From Moheibacter stercoris (GTDB taxonomy: Bacteria > Bacteroidota > Bacteroidia > Flavobacteriales > Weeksellaceae): DNA of 48,763 nt. Position 1 is the stretch's first letter. Each line of letters opens with the position of its first letter. The position numbers and the translations under genes were made by a program. The notes under the pieces were generated by a model, which was not told where the DNA came from, ran no database searches, and saw only the letters and a list, made by a program, of their open reading frames with translations. The stretch lies in assembly GCF_040545805.1 (NCBI RefSeq), contig NZ_JBEPMO010000017.1, positions 1 through 48,763 on the forward strand, read 5' to 3'. Of the stretch, positions 15,786-23,847 are shown piece after piece.

Positions 15786-16364
15786 ATGAAATTAGACAAC
15801 ATTGTAAAGGAAAGAAGCGGCGGAGTATGTGAAATCAGCGGCGAAACAGGTAATCTTAATTTTTACGAAGTTCAACCTACTTCTGGAAACGAGCCCGAAA
15901 GAACCATTTTGGTATCCGATAAAGTTTTGGCTCAAATCGAAAAAAGAGAAGAACCCGATGCGGGATATTGGGAAAGAATTTTGCCAACTTCTATGTGGAG
16001 CGAAGTTCCAGGTGTACAAGTGGTTTCTTGGCGTATGTTGAATCGTTTTCGAAATGAATCTTGGGCAGCAGATGCTTTGGATATGATGTATATGGAAGAT
16101 GAAATGTTGGAATGGGCGAAGGCTTCTGGCGATCATATGGGCGATGGTTCGGTTCAATTGCACAAAGATTCCAATGGGAATATTCTTCAAAACGGTGATA
16201 CGGTGACCTTAATCAAGGATTTGGATGTGAAAGGATCTTCTTTGACAGCAAAAATCGGTACGGCGGTTCGTAACATTCGTTTGGTGCACGATAATGTGGA
16301 ACAAATCGAAGGGAAAGTAGAAGGTCAGTCGATTGTGATTTTGACGAAGTTTGTGAAGAAGTAA
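15786..16364 (+). CDS. PhnA-domain protein (YjdM-like)
   Basis: The C-terminal 70 residues (SNGNILQNGDTVTLIKDLDV onward, about 129-192) are the PhnA/YjdM domain. The name comes from early phosphonate work; the family is not shown to act on phosphonates and its role is open. The N-terminal zinc-ribbon part is degenerate: only one cysteine (GVCEISGE, Cys15) remains where relatives have CxxC pairs, so metal binding at this site is doubtful. The 192-residue length is usual for the flavobacterial form. It has its own promoter and terminator. Confidence 0.85.
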   Translation: MKLDNIVKERSGGVCEISGETGNLNFYEVQPTSGNEPERTILVSDKVLAQIEKREEPDAGYWERILPTSMWSEVPGVQVVSWRMLNRFRNESWAADALDMMYMEDEMLEWAKASGDHMGDGSVQLHKDSNGNILQNGDTVTLIKDLDVKGSSLTAKIGTAVRNIRLVHDNVEQIEGKVEGQSIVILTKFVKK

Positions 16365-16445
16365 TATTGAAATTGGATATACGATATAAGATATTCGTTT
16401 AGGTTGGTTTAAATGATCTATTTAAAACAATAATTAACTTCTGAT

Positions 16446-16480
16446 AAAGGTCTTGTTATTCGTAATTTGACCTTTTTTTT
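16446..16480 (+). terminator. intrinsic terminator of the PhnA-like gene
   Basis: AAAGGTC (16446-16452) pairs with GACCTTT (16469-16475), and a run of eight T ends at 16480. Confidence 0.75.
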
Positions 16481-16510
16481 ATTCAATTTTAATAGCTGAA
16501 TTGATTATAC

Positions 16511-16545
16511 AAAAAAAAGAAGCCCACTAGATAGAACTTCTTCTT
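16511..16545 (-). terminator. minus-strand intrinsic terminator
   Basis: On the minus strand AAGAAG pairs with CTTCTT (16517-16522) across a ~14-nt loop, and eight or more T follow. It would end a transcript coming from the promoter at 17056-17088 or read-through from the TPR/HTH gene. Confidence 0.55.
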
Positions 16546-16692
16546 GAAAATTGGGTTTGCATGAAAAACCCCTAGTATATAATAAAACACATGAGATGAC
16601 TAACTAATTGTTTTATTTTGGTTATCATTAATCTACATTATTTGATATTTCAGGAACTGAAGCAAGCATTTATCCCAAGAACTGAAACGTGT

Positions 16693-16869
16693 CTATTTAC
16701 TATCTCCTTCATTTTCACTTCTGTTATTTCTGCTACTACTACATTTCAATAACCCTAATTCTTCCCTAAACCGTTCTAGGTTACTGCTTGCTTCAAAGCT
16801 TAGTTTTTAACTAATAACTTTCATTCCTGATTCCTAACCAACTATATTTTTTAAATTTTTAACTTTCAT
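16693..16869 (-). pseudogene. interrupted small reading frame behind the TPR/HTH regulator
   Basis: From an ATG at 16869 the frame reads MKVKNLKNIVG, stops at TAG (16834-16836), goes on through ESGMKVIS to TAA (16807-16809), then stays open for 37 codons (KLSFEASSNLERFREELG and so on, with one Cys and several Ser) to TAG at 16693-16695. Both stops are one base from glutamine codons. The short basic start is like the leaders of small Bacteroidota secreted or modified peptides. This may be a decayed peptide gene; it may equally be an RNA whose frame means nothing. Confidence 0.25.
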
Positions 16870-17055
16870 TTTACTACCAGCTTCTTTTCAATTTCGAATA
16901 ACATTTATTAAATCAAATTCTATTTTAAAAAGATTTAGAATTTTTAATTTATGATTGGAAATAAAAACTTCTTCTGGTTAAATTTGATATTTCCTAGGAA
17001 AATCTCAAAAAACAAATTTGATTACTTTAAAATCCGTTTTTCAAATTTTATTTCG

Positions 17056-17088
17056 CAAATGTATTCTCAAAATCAAGTAGTTACCAAA
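17056..17088 (-). promoter_or_regulatory. consensus minus-strand promoter in gene-free DNA
   Basis: Read on the minus strand, TTTG (17085-17088), 21 bp, then TACATTTG (17056-17063) match the Bacteroidota promoter exactly. The start would be near 17049, inside the region without an intact gene, so it should drive a small or non-coding RNA. Confidence 0.6.
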
Positions 17089-17145
17089 CTTTTTCCTCCC
17101 ATATAAAGGCATATGGTAGGTATGTGGTAGGTTGTGGTAAATGAT

Positions 17146-18606
17146 TTATAACTTGTTGAACCATACATAGATGTCTTCTTCTGACGGTATATTCAGCTTT
17201 TTGCGAATTCTATTCTTTCTATTTTGAATTGCCTTAGGGGTCACATACATGATATTGGCAATATCCTTTGTGGAAAATTTTAATTTTAAATAGGCACAAA
17301 AAGTAATCTCAGATGCGACCAAATTAGGTTCAATTTTCAATAATTTATCTATAAATTCTTTATGAATCTCTGAAAATCTTGCTGGAAATTCTTTAGGATT
17401 GTTTTGCGCAATGTCCAAAAGGTCTACTTCATGATCCTTTTCAAGTTTTAATTGTAGATTTTTTACTTCGATATCTTTGGTAAGTATAATCTCCTTGTTT
17501 CTTTTTGCTTTTCGTTTATGCTTTAAACTTCTATAACCTAAAAAAGCTAGACAGACTATTAAAATTAGAAAAGCAATCATCATAACAGTGAATATTTTTT
17601 GTGTTTTTCTCTGTTGATTTATAATTTCAGTTTCCATCGACACTATTTCACTGAATAAGTCAGATCTTAAGTCATTTCTTATACTATCATTTACTTCAAT
17701 ATACTTTTTCAAATAAAAGCTTTGTTCTTTGTATAAATTCTGTTGAGCGTAATTATCAGATATCAGTTGGTAAGCTTCTAAAATTTCCAAACCTCGGTTT
17801 TGTTCTTTTGCCAATCTCAATGCGGATTTCGCTTTGATTTGAGCCTTATCGAAATTCCCCTTTTGGTACTCCAATTCGGCATCTTGTAGGCTTGTTAAAA
17901 ATAAATATCTTGAATTGGTTTCTATTGCAATTTTACTAGCTAACTGGTTAAAATAGGTCGCCGAATCTAAATTATTTTCACGTTTTAAATAGTACCTTGC
18001 CAGATTCACATAAGGTAGAATGAATTCTTTGGAATCTTTGATTTTCTTTTGATAGGAAATTGCTTTTAATGAATAATATTTAGTACTATCGTCCTCGACA
18101 TTTATTCCCAAAAGTGAATAAGCTTTTAATTCTTTGTGGTTGCGTAAATTTTCATCTTCTATATAAGAACTCAGTTTAAGAAATTGGAGAAATTCATCTT
18201 TAGATTTTTCTTTGAACCCAATCCACAATAGGATTTTTCCTTTTAATTCTGTGAACTTAAGGTAAAGTTGATCATTTTTTTCAAGTGTTGAATTGTTGGT
18301 TTGGGTAATGTTATTTAAAAACTCCAAACCTTCACCATATTTTCCCATACCATAATGGGCATACGCTAATTCATATTGGCTTTCAACTAATCCAATTGGA
18401 TAGGATTTTTTTAAAGATAATTGATAGGCTTTTAATGCAAATTCAACGCTTTTGGAATAATTGTATTTGTAATTTTCCTCAGCAGCTTTTACAGTAAGTT
18501 GGTCAATCTCCAGAATTCGATTTTGCGCGTTTCCAAAATTCACAATCAATAGGAATAATAGAATAAATCGAATTTTGAGTTTATTCGGGAAATTGACTAA
18601 CTGCAT
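17146..18606 (-). CDS. TPR / transmembrane / LuxR-type HTH regulator
   Basis: The start at ATG 18606 gives 486 residues; an upstream TTG at 18627 is less likely. An N-terminal signal peptide or anchor (about 10-28) is followed by a periplasmic TPR domain to about 310, one membrane helix near 337-357 (IFTVMMIAFLILIVCLAFLG), a short coiled coil, and a cytosolic C-terminal helix-turn-helix (about 425-486, FSTKDIANIMYVTPKAIQNR) of the LuxR/GerE sort. Such proteins are common in Flavobacteriia and are thought to turn a periplasmic signal into transcription without a phosphorelay. The ligand is unknown. The downstream small transcript (17063-16511) is the nearest candidate target. Confidence 0.85.
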   Translation of the reverse strand: MQLVNFPNKLKIRFILLFLLIVNFGNAQNRILEIDQLTVKAAEENYKYNYSKSVEFALKAYQLSLKKSYPIGLVESQYELAYAHYGMGKYGEGLEFLNNITQTNNSTLEKNDQLYLKFTELKGKILLWIGFKEKSKDEFLQFLKLSSYIEDENLRNHKELKAYSLLGINVEDDSTKYYSLKAISYQKKIKDSKEFILPYVNLARYYLKRENNLDSATYFNQLASKIAIETNSRYLFLTSLQDAELEYQKGNFDKAQIKAKSALRLAKEQNRGLEILEAYQLISDNYAQQNLYKEQSFYLKKYIEVNDSIRNDLRSDLFSEIVSMETEIINQQRKTQKIFTVMMIAFLILIVCLAFLGYRSLKHKRKAKRNKEIILTKDIEVKNLQLKLEKDHEVDLLDIAQNNPKEFPARFSEIHKEFIDKLLKIEPNLVASEITFCAYLKLKFSTKDIANIMYVTPKAIQNRKNRIRKKLNIPSEEDIYVWFNKL

Positions 18607-18699
18607 ATTTTTATTTAAGATTTCCAATTGAAAACATTTCTAACTGTTTGTCAGGCAGTAAAATTGCAAAAATCTTTCTAAAAAATTTCTATTTAATTT

Positions 18700-19188
18700 T
18701 TAAATATTTTTTTCCATGATGTAATCATCCATCACATAGCCATTCCCAATGTCAAAAACTCCTTCTTCAATAATCTGAAACCCCAATTGTTTGTAAAATT
18801 CAATGGAGTCTGTATTGTATTTGTTGACATTTAAGTAGATTGCAAAATAGTTTTTTTCTTGGGCTAATTCAATCGCATGTTGGATAAGCTCTTTCCCTAA
18901 ACCTTTTCCGCGTACATCTGAATGAAGATAAATTTTGGATAAATGTACTTTTTCGAATTCATATTTTAAACTCATAAATCCGACGGGTAAACTATTGTAA
19001 AATACCATTTCCCAAGAATAACCATCAGAAATTTCTTGATGAATTTTTTCGGTTGAATAAAACAAATCCAACATATAATCGATTTGTTCCTGAGAAAGGA
19101 TTTTCCGATAATGTTCATTCCAAATTTCTTTGGCTAAATTTTGAACAATAGGGATGTCAGGTTTGGTAAGATTTTGTATTTGTATCAA
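18700..19188 (-). CDS. GNAT family N-acetyltransferase
   Basis: The 162-residue protein has the acetyl-CoA-binding motif DVRGKGLGKELIQHA (about 90-105) and the C-terminal NVNKYNTDSIEFYKQLGF typical of GNAT enzymes. The substrate is unknown. The likely start is TTG at 19188, which overlaps the stop of the upstream membrane-protein gene (TTGA, 19185-19188), so translation is probably coupled; no in-frame ATG gives a complete domain. Confidence 0.85.
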   Translation of the reverse strand: MIQIQNLTKPDIPIVQNLAKEIWNEHYRKILSQEQIDYMLDLFYSTEKIHQEISDGYSWEMVFYNSLPVGFMSLKYEFEKVHLSKIYLHSDVRGKGLGKELIQHAIELAQEKNYFAIYLNVNKYNTDSIEFYKQLGFQIIEEGVFDIGNGYVMDDYIMEKNI

Positions 19189-19508
19189 AGTTGATTATTT
19201 TGTTGTGAACCAATTTCATTAATAGAATCAGTTGAAAACCTATTGTCTTCACTTTCCCATTTCCTTCTCAATCGTGTGTAGATAAAATACATAATTCCTC
19301 CCGAGATTCCAATAATTATAAATGTAATTAAGATTGGATTGCCTATGTTAAAAATTCCCATTTCGAATAATAGAGCATGAAAAATGGAAAATGCGAATTG
19401 AATGGTTGCATACCCCAACCCTCCAACAGCTGCCCATAACCATTTGTTTTTATCGTTCTGTTCTGCAATTCGATAATACATAAAGGCGAAAATGAATAAA
19501 ACAAGCAT
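19185..19508 (-). CDS. small three-helix membrane protein
   Basis: The 107-residue protein has three hydrophobic segments: an N-terminal one at about 1-12 (MLVLFIFAFMYY), one at 24-48 (LWAAVGGLGYATIQFAFSIFHALLF) and one at 57-77 (PILITFIIIGISGGIMYFIYT), followed by a charged tail. It has no recognisable family motif. It is the first gene of a two-gene unit with the GNAT acetyltransferase. Confidence 0.65.
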   Translation of the reverse strand: MLVLFIFAFMYYRIAEQNDKNKWLWAAVGGLGYATIQFAFSIFHALLFEMGIFNIGNPILITFIIIGISGGIMYFIYTRLRRKWESEDNRFSTDSINEIGSQQNNQL

Positions 19509-19610
19509 AAAAATAGATTTAGGAACGAAAATACTTAAATAAAAATACTATTCAAATTAACCATTCTAATTTTCAATTCATATCATCATTCAATTGTCAA
19601 ATTCATCCTT

Positions 19611-19618
19611 TATATTTG
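19611..19618 (+). promoter_or_regulatory. -7 box of kbl
   Basis: TATATTTG fits TAnnTTTG exactly and lies 47 bp before the kbl ATG. The matching -33 box is weak. Confidence 0.5.
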
Positions 19619-19665
19619 TTGAATAGATTAAAATTGGATTTAAAAATATAATTGAAAATAGCATC

Positions 19666-20865
19666 ATGTATAGCCAAACATTTGAACAACATCTAGCCAA
19701 TCAACTAGAAGATTTACAAAATCAAGGATTATTTAAACGTGAACGAATTATTGCTTCTGCGCAGGCAGCTGAAATAACGCTTGAAAACGGAAGTAAATTA
19801 TTAAATTTTTGTGCCAATAATTATTTAGGTTTATCAGATAATCCCGAAATTATTGCTGCATCTCAAGCCATGTTGAACAATCGTGGGTACGGAATGTCAT
19901 CAGTTCGATTTATTTGTGGAACGCAAGATATTCACAAAGAATTGGAAGCAAGAATTTCAAAATTTTTGGGAATGGAAGACACCATTTTATACGCTGCAGC
20001 TTTTGATGCAAATGGTGGTGTTTTTGAACCCTTATTTACAGAAGAAGATGCCATTATTTCAGACGAATTGAATCACGCTTCCATTATTGATGGTGTTCGT
20101 TTGTGTAAAGCTGCTCGTTACCGATACAGAAACAACAATATGGAAGATTTGGAAGCGCAATTAAAAGATGCTGCTTCGAAAAATCACCGTTTTACGATTA
20201 TTGTAACCGATGGTGTTTTCTCCATGGATGGTATTGTAGCAAATCTTCAAGGAGTATGTGATTTAGCAGAAAAATATGGGGCATTGGTCATGGTGGATGA
20301 TTCTCACGCAACAGGTTTCATTGGGAAAACAGGTCGCGGAACCCACGAACACAATGATGTAATGGGAAGAGTAGATATCATCACATCGACTTTAGGGAAA
20401 GCTTTAGGTGGAGCAATGGGAGGATTTACTTCAGGTAAAAAAGAAGTCATCGAAATGCTTCGTCAAAAATCTCGTCCCTATTTGTTTTCAAATTCTTTGG
20501 CGCCTGGAATCGTGGGTGCTGCGTTGAAAGTTTTTGATTTGTTGGAAGAAAATACTTCGTTGCGTGATAAAGTAATGGAAAATGCGGAATATTTCAGAAC
20601 TCAAATGAAAGCCGCTGGTTTTGATATTCCAGATGGAGATGCGGCGATTGTCCCTGTTATGTTGTACGATGCCAAATTATCTCAACAAATGGCCGATCAA
20701 TTATTGAATGAAGGAATTTATGTAATTGGATTCTTTTTCCCTGTGGTACCACGCGACAAAGCCCGTATCAGAGTACAATTGTCTGCAGCACATACCCGTG
20801 AACATTTGGATAAAGCCATTGCTGCATTTACCAAAGTTGGTAAAGAGCTTGGAGTGATTTCATAA
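19666..20865 (+). CDS. kbl: glycine C-acetyltransferase (2-amino-3-ketobutyrate CoA ligase)
   Basis: This PLP enzyme cleaves 2-amino-3-ketobutyrate with CoA to glycine and acetyl-CoA, the second step of threonine breakdown. The 399 residues match the family length. The PLP-binding lysine is Lys245 in TSTLGKALGGAMGG, with the cofactor-contacting DDSHATGF at 211-218. The sequence resembles Kbl more than the related 8-amino-7-oxononanoate synthase, and no biotin genes are near. The partner threonine dehydrogenase (tdh) is not adjacent. It is transcribed alone, with a promoter and a terminator. Confidence 0.93.
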   Translation: MYSQTFEQHLANQLEDLQNQGLFKRERIIASAQAAEITLENGSKLLNFCANNYLGLSDNPEIIAASQAMLNNRGYGMSSVRFICGTQDIHKELEARISKFLGMEDTILYAAAFDANGGVFEPLFTEEDAIISDELNHASIIDGVRLCKAARYRYRNNNMEDLEAQLKDAASKNHRFTIIVTDGVFSMDGIVANLQGVCDLAEKYGALVMVDDSHATGFIGKTGRGTHEHNDVMGRVDIITSTLGKALGGAMGGFTSGKKEVIEMLRQKSRPYLFSNSLAPGIVGAALKVFDLLEENTSLRDKVMENAEYFRTQMKAAGFDIPDGDAAIVPVMLYDAKLSQQMADQLLNEGIYVIGFFFPVVPRDKARIRVQLSAAHTREHLDKAIAAFTKVGKELGVIS

Positions 20866-20893
20866 TTAGAACTAAATAATTTTAAAATAGTAG

Positions 20894-20927
20894 ACCTTGT
20901 TAATTTTAATTGACAAGGTTTTTTTTT
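20894..20927 (+). terminator. intrinsic terminator of kbl
   Basis: ACCTTGT (20894-20900) pairs with ACAAGGT (20913-20919), extended by TAA/TTG, and nine T follow. The stem shares the CCTTGT/ACAAGG core with the hairpins at 5173 and 12934. Confidence 0.85.
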
Positions 20928-20954
20928 GAATTATATATTATATATATTCATTTA

Positions 20955-21413
20955 ATGCAAAGACATAAAGGGATATTTAATGAATTTAAAAAACTTCTAA
21001 AAGATAATTTTGCTGAAAAATTAATCGCAAAAATTGAAGATGAAGATGAATTTTTAGAAATTCAAGGTTCGCCCTTTTGGTTAATGAAAGATACTAATGA
21101 ATTGATAGTTGGATATGGTGTAAATCATACACATTTTAGTGATGATTTTAATAAATTAGATAATGGAATTAATTTAATAGCTGATTTATTAACCAACAGA
21201 ATTAAAACAACAAATTATATAAAAGGAAACTATGTTTATAAATCAATAGTCGAAATAGAATTCCCAGATTCAACAACTAAAATATTAGGTAAATCAACTA
21301 TTTTAATTCATCCTTTTTGGAGAAAAAAGAAGATTGAAACAACAATTGAAGAAAGCTTAATAGAAAAACATAAAATTCAAAATCAACTTAATTTAATAAT
21401 GCAAATAAAATAA
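20955..21413 (+). CDS. hypothetical protein, AT-rich gene
   Basis: The 152-residue protein starts at the ATG at 20955; a longer frame from a TTG at 20910 begins inside the kbl terminator and is rejected. It has no signal peptide or membrane helix and no motif I recognise. The coding sequence is clearly richer in A and T than kbl before it and the methyltransferase after it, as expected of a recently acquired or fast-evolving gene. It converges on the methyltransferase gene with 10 bp between the stops and no terminator. Confidence 0.6.
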   Translation: MQRHKGIFNEFKKLLKDNFAEKLIAKIEDEDEFLEIQGSPFWLMKDTNELIVGYGVNHTHFSDDFNKLDNGINLIADLLTNRIKTTNYIKGNYVYKSIVEIEFPDSTTKILGKSTILIHPFWRKKKIETTIEESLIEKHKIQNQLNLIMQIK

Positions 21414-21423
21414 ATAGATAAAT

Positions 21424-22128
21424 CTAAATTTTCCTTTGCAATTTAGCTAAATAGGAATCTCCATCCTGGACAATTAATTCGATGTCAAGACCATTATTTT
21501 CAGCGGCATTTGCAAGCGTATCAAAATCCAAATACAGCCATTTGATGGGATCTTCTTGCTCGCCTTTATAATGTAAAATATAATCCAATTCGCCGTAATA
21601 TTCATCGGCTGGAATGCAGTAACTACCATCTTCTTCCTCGTACATATAGAGAATGTCAGTTCCGTCGATTAAGATTTGTCCATTTGGATTCATCAAAGAT
21701 TTTAAATGTTGAAGATAGGAATCAATTTTATCCAAAGTTTCAAAAATACCGGTTCCATTCATCAATAGCAATAAGGTATCATAGGTTTCACCTTTGTGTG
21801 TCAAAATAGATTCACAAGAAGATTTGGAAATTCCTCGTACTTGACAAATTTCAATGGCTTTTGGTGAAATATCGAGCGCAGTAACTTCGAGTTCACGCTG
21901 ATCTTGAAGATACAAACTATGGGAACCAGCTCCAGCACCAATGTCTAAGACTTTGCCTTTGGACAATTCCAAAGCTTTCTTTTCCAAACTGTTCATTTCG
22001 TCAAATTCACGAAACAAATAGGCAACAGGCAGCTCATCTAGTTCAGAAATGGATGTTTCGGTCTGTAAATCTTCGGAATTATTTTTATGATAATAATCCC
22101 AAATTGCGTTTCCCATCAAGTCTTTCAT
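21424..22128 (-). CDS. class I SAM-dependent methyltransferase
   Basis: The glycine-rich SAM-binding motif LDIGAGAGSH lies at 61-70, followed by the acidic strand end VTALDISPKAIEIC near 81-94, the classic motifs I and II of the Rossmann-type fold. The 234-residue length is usual for stand-alone small-molecule methyltransferases. The first 55 residues are a helical cap. No substrate can be named and no neighbour gives a hint. The ATG at 22128 is used. Confidence 0.85.
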   Translation of the reverse strand: MKDLMGNAIWDYYHKNNSEDLQTETSISELDELPVAYLFREFDEMNSLEKKALELSKGKVLDIGAGAGSHSLYLQDQRELEVTALDISPKAIEICQVRGISKSSCESILTHKGETYDTLLLLMNGTGIFETLDKIDSYLQHLKSLMNPNGQILIDGTDILYMYEEEDGSYCIPADEYYGELDYILHYKGEQEDPIKWLYLDFDTLANAAENNGLDIELIVQDGDSYLAKLQRKI

Positions 22129-22284
22129 TCGGTAAAAGTAATCGAAATCTAAATTTCAATTGAATTTATTGCTTCAATTTAAATAGATATTTGTTTCAAT
22201 TTAAAAAAGATTGATATAGCAATAGTTGTAAGAGAATTGGTTATTTTTACGAATTATTCACTGTATAAAATAAGAATCATACCT

Positions 22285-23835
22285 ATGATAAAAAATTGCA
22301 AATTCCTTTTCATTCTAACTCTTTTCTTATACTCAACTGTTTTTGCACAAAATATTTCGGAGACGAAAGTTGACCAATTAGTAGCCAAAACCTTGGAAAC
22401 CTTTAATGTTCCAGGAGTTGCTGTCGGAATCGTAAAAGACGGAAAAGTCGTTTTGGCAAAAGGTTATGGAGTTTCAAACATCATGACGGGAGAGAAAGTG
22501 AATTCTTCGACTAATTTCGGTATCGCTTCAAATTCAAAAGCTTTTACCACAACGGCTATTGCCATGTTGGTCGATCAAGGAAAAATGAATTGGGACGATA
22601 AGGTTCAAAAGTATATTCCTGAATTCAAAATGTACAACGAATATGTTTCGAAGGAATTCACCGTTCGTGATTTGGTTACGCATAGAAGCGGATTAGGATT
22701 GGGTGCAGGTGATTTGATGGTTTGGCCCGATGGTCATGATTTTACGCCACAAGATGTCATTCAAAATATACATCATTTAAAACCTGTGTCTGATTTTCGT
22801 ACCAAATATGATTATGATAATTTGTTGTACATCATCGCTGGTGTTGTAATAGAACGAGTTTCGGGAAAGTCTTGGACAGATTTCATCCAAGAAAATTTCT
22901 TAAATCCATTGGAAATGAATCGTACTGCTCCCAATTGGAATTTACTAAAAGATAAATCCAACGCCATTGTTCCGCATGTGCCAATTGATGGGAAATTAAA
23001 AGTAATAGACCGTTATACCAATCCTATTTTTGATGCTGCCGCTGGATTGTATTCCAACGTCGATGATTTGACAAAATGGGTTCAATTTCAATTGGATTTG
23101 GGGAAAACGAAGGAGGGCAAGCAATTGGTTTCAGAAAAGAGAATGAAAGAATTGACTCAACCACAAACCCTGATGCCTTATGCAACCAGACCACCTTACA
23201 ATACGTTGTTTAGAGCCTATGGTTTAGGATTTCAACTTCAGGACATTGCTGGCAAATTGGAAGTTTCTCATACGGGTGGATTGGAAGGAATCGTGACGCA
23301 AATTGTGATGTATCCTCAATTAAATTTAGGAATCATTGTGTTGACCAATCAACAAGAAGGAGTAGCATTTATTTCGATTTCCAATACCATCAAAGATCAT
23401 TATTTAGGATTGCCAGAAAAAGATTGGGTGAGCGAATTGCATGAATTGATTTCAAAATCAAAAGGAGAAGCTGATAAAATAACGGAAGAAGTTTGGAGTA
23501 CGGTAGAATTAAGGAAAAATCACAGAGATAATCCTTCAACCAAAAAATTACAAGGTACCTATCGAGACAATTGGTTTGGTGAAATAACGATTTCAGAGAA
23601 AAATCGTCAATTAAGGTTTACGTCCAAACGTTCTAGTCAATTGCAAGGAGATATGTTTTATTACAAGGACAATACCTATGCTGTGAAATGGGACAATGCC
23701 TATTTACATGCAGATGCTTTTGTTTTTGTAGAAATGGAAGGAAATAAAATCATGGGTTTAAAAATGAAACCGATTTCTCCTTTGACCGATTTTAGCTATG
23801 ATTTTCAAGATTTAGATTTTGAGAAAATCGATTAA
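22285..23835 (+). CDS. serine hydrolase, class C beta-lactamase / PBP-like, exported
   Basis: A signal peptide (about 1-21, ending VFAQ) leads a beta-lactamase-family domain with the SxxK motif at Ser82-Lys85 (ASNSKAF), a Y-D-N element in TKYDYDNLLY, and HTGGLEG as the third motif. Residues ~400-516 form a C-terminal beta domain of the DUF3471 type. Such enzymes act as periplasmic D-amino-acid peptidases or esterases rather than as resistance enzymes. The ATG at 22285 is preferred to a TTG at 22237 because it starts the signal peptide. The next gene follows after 12 bp, so the two probably form an operon. Confidence 0.88.
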   Translation: MIKNCKFLFILTLFLYSTVFAQNISETKVDQLVAKTLETFNVPGVAVGIVKDGKVVLAKGYGVSNIMTGEKVNSSTNFGIASNSKAFTTTAIAMLVDQGKMNWDDKVQKYIPEFKMYNEYVSKEFTVRDLVTHRSGLGLGAGDLMVWPDGHDFTPQDVIQNIHHLKPVSDFRTKYDYDNLLYIIAGVVIERVSGKSWTDFIQENFLNPLEMNRTAPNWNLLKDKSNAIVPHVPIDGKLKVIDRYTNPIFDAAAGLYSNVDDLTKWVQFQLDLGKTKEGKQLVSEKRMKELTQPQTLMPYATRPPYNTLFRAYGLGFQLQDIAGKLEVSHTGGLEGIVTQIVMYPQLNLGIIVLTNQQEGVAFISISNTIKDHYLGLPEKDWVSELHELISKSKGEADKITEEVWSTVELRKNHRDNPSTKKLQGTYRDNWFGEITISEKNRQLRFTSKRSSQLQGDMFYYKDNTYAVKWDNAYLHADAFVFVEMEGNKIMGLKMKPISPLTDFSYDFQDLDFEKID

Positions 23836-23847
23836 GTTTTTGCTTGT

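Larger units (their letters stand above)
16365..17145. other. long stretch with no intact gene
   Basis: Between the PhnA-like gene and the TPR/HTH regulator there is no intact ORF above about 40 codons. It contains the PhnA terminator (16446-16480), a minus-strand terminator (16511-16545), a minus-strand promoter (17056-17088), an 11-bp inverted repeat TGAAGCAAGCA (16658-16668) / TGCTTGCTTCA (16785-16795), and a small interrupted reading frame (16693-16869). On the minus strand promoter and terminator bracket a ~540-nt transcript. Confidence 0.7.

Noticed and set aside
22285..23835. Serine hydrolase as an antibiotic-resistance beta-lactamase
   Set aside because: The extra C-terminal domain and the motif spacing fit the broad peptidase/esterase relatives; nothing specific supports a resistance role.
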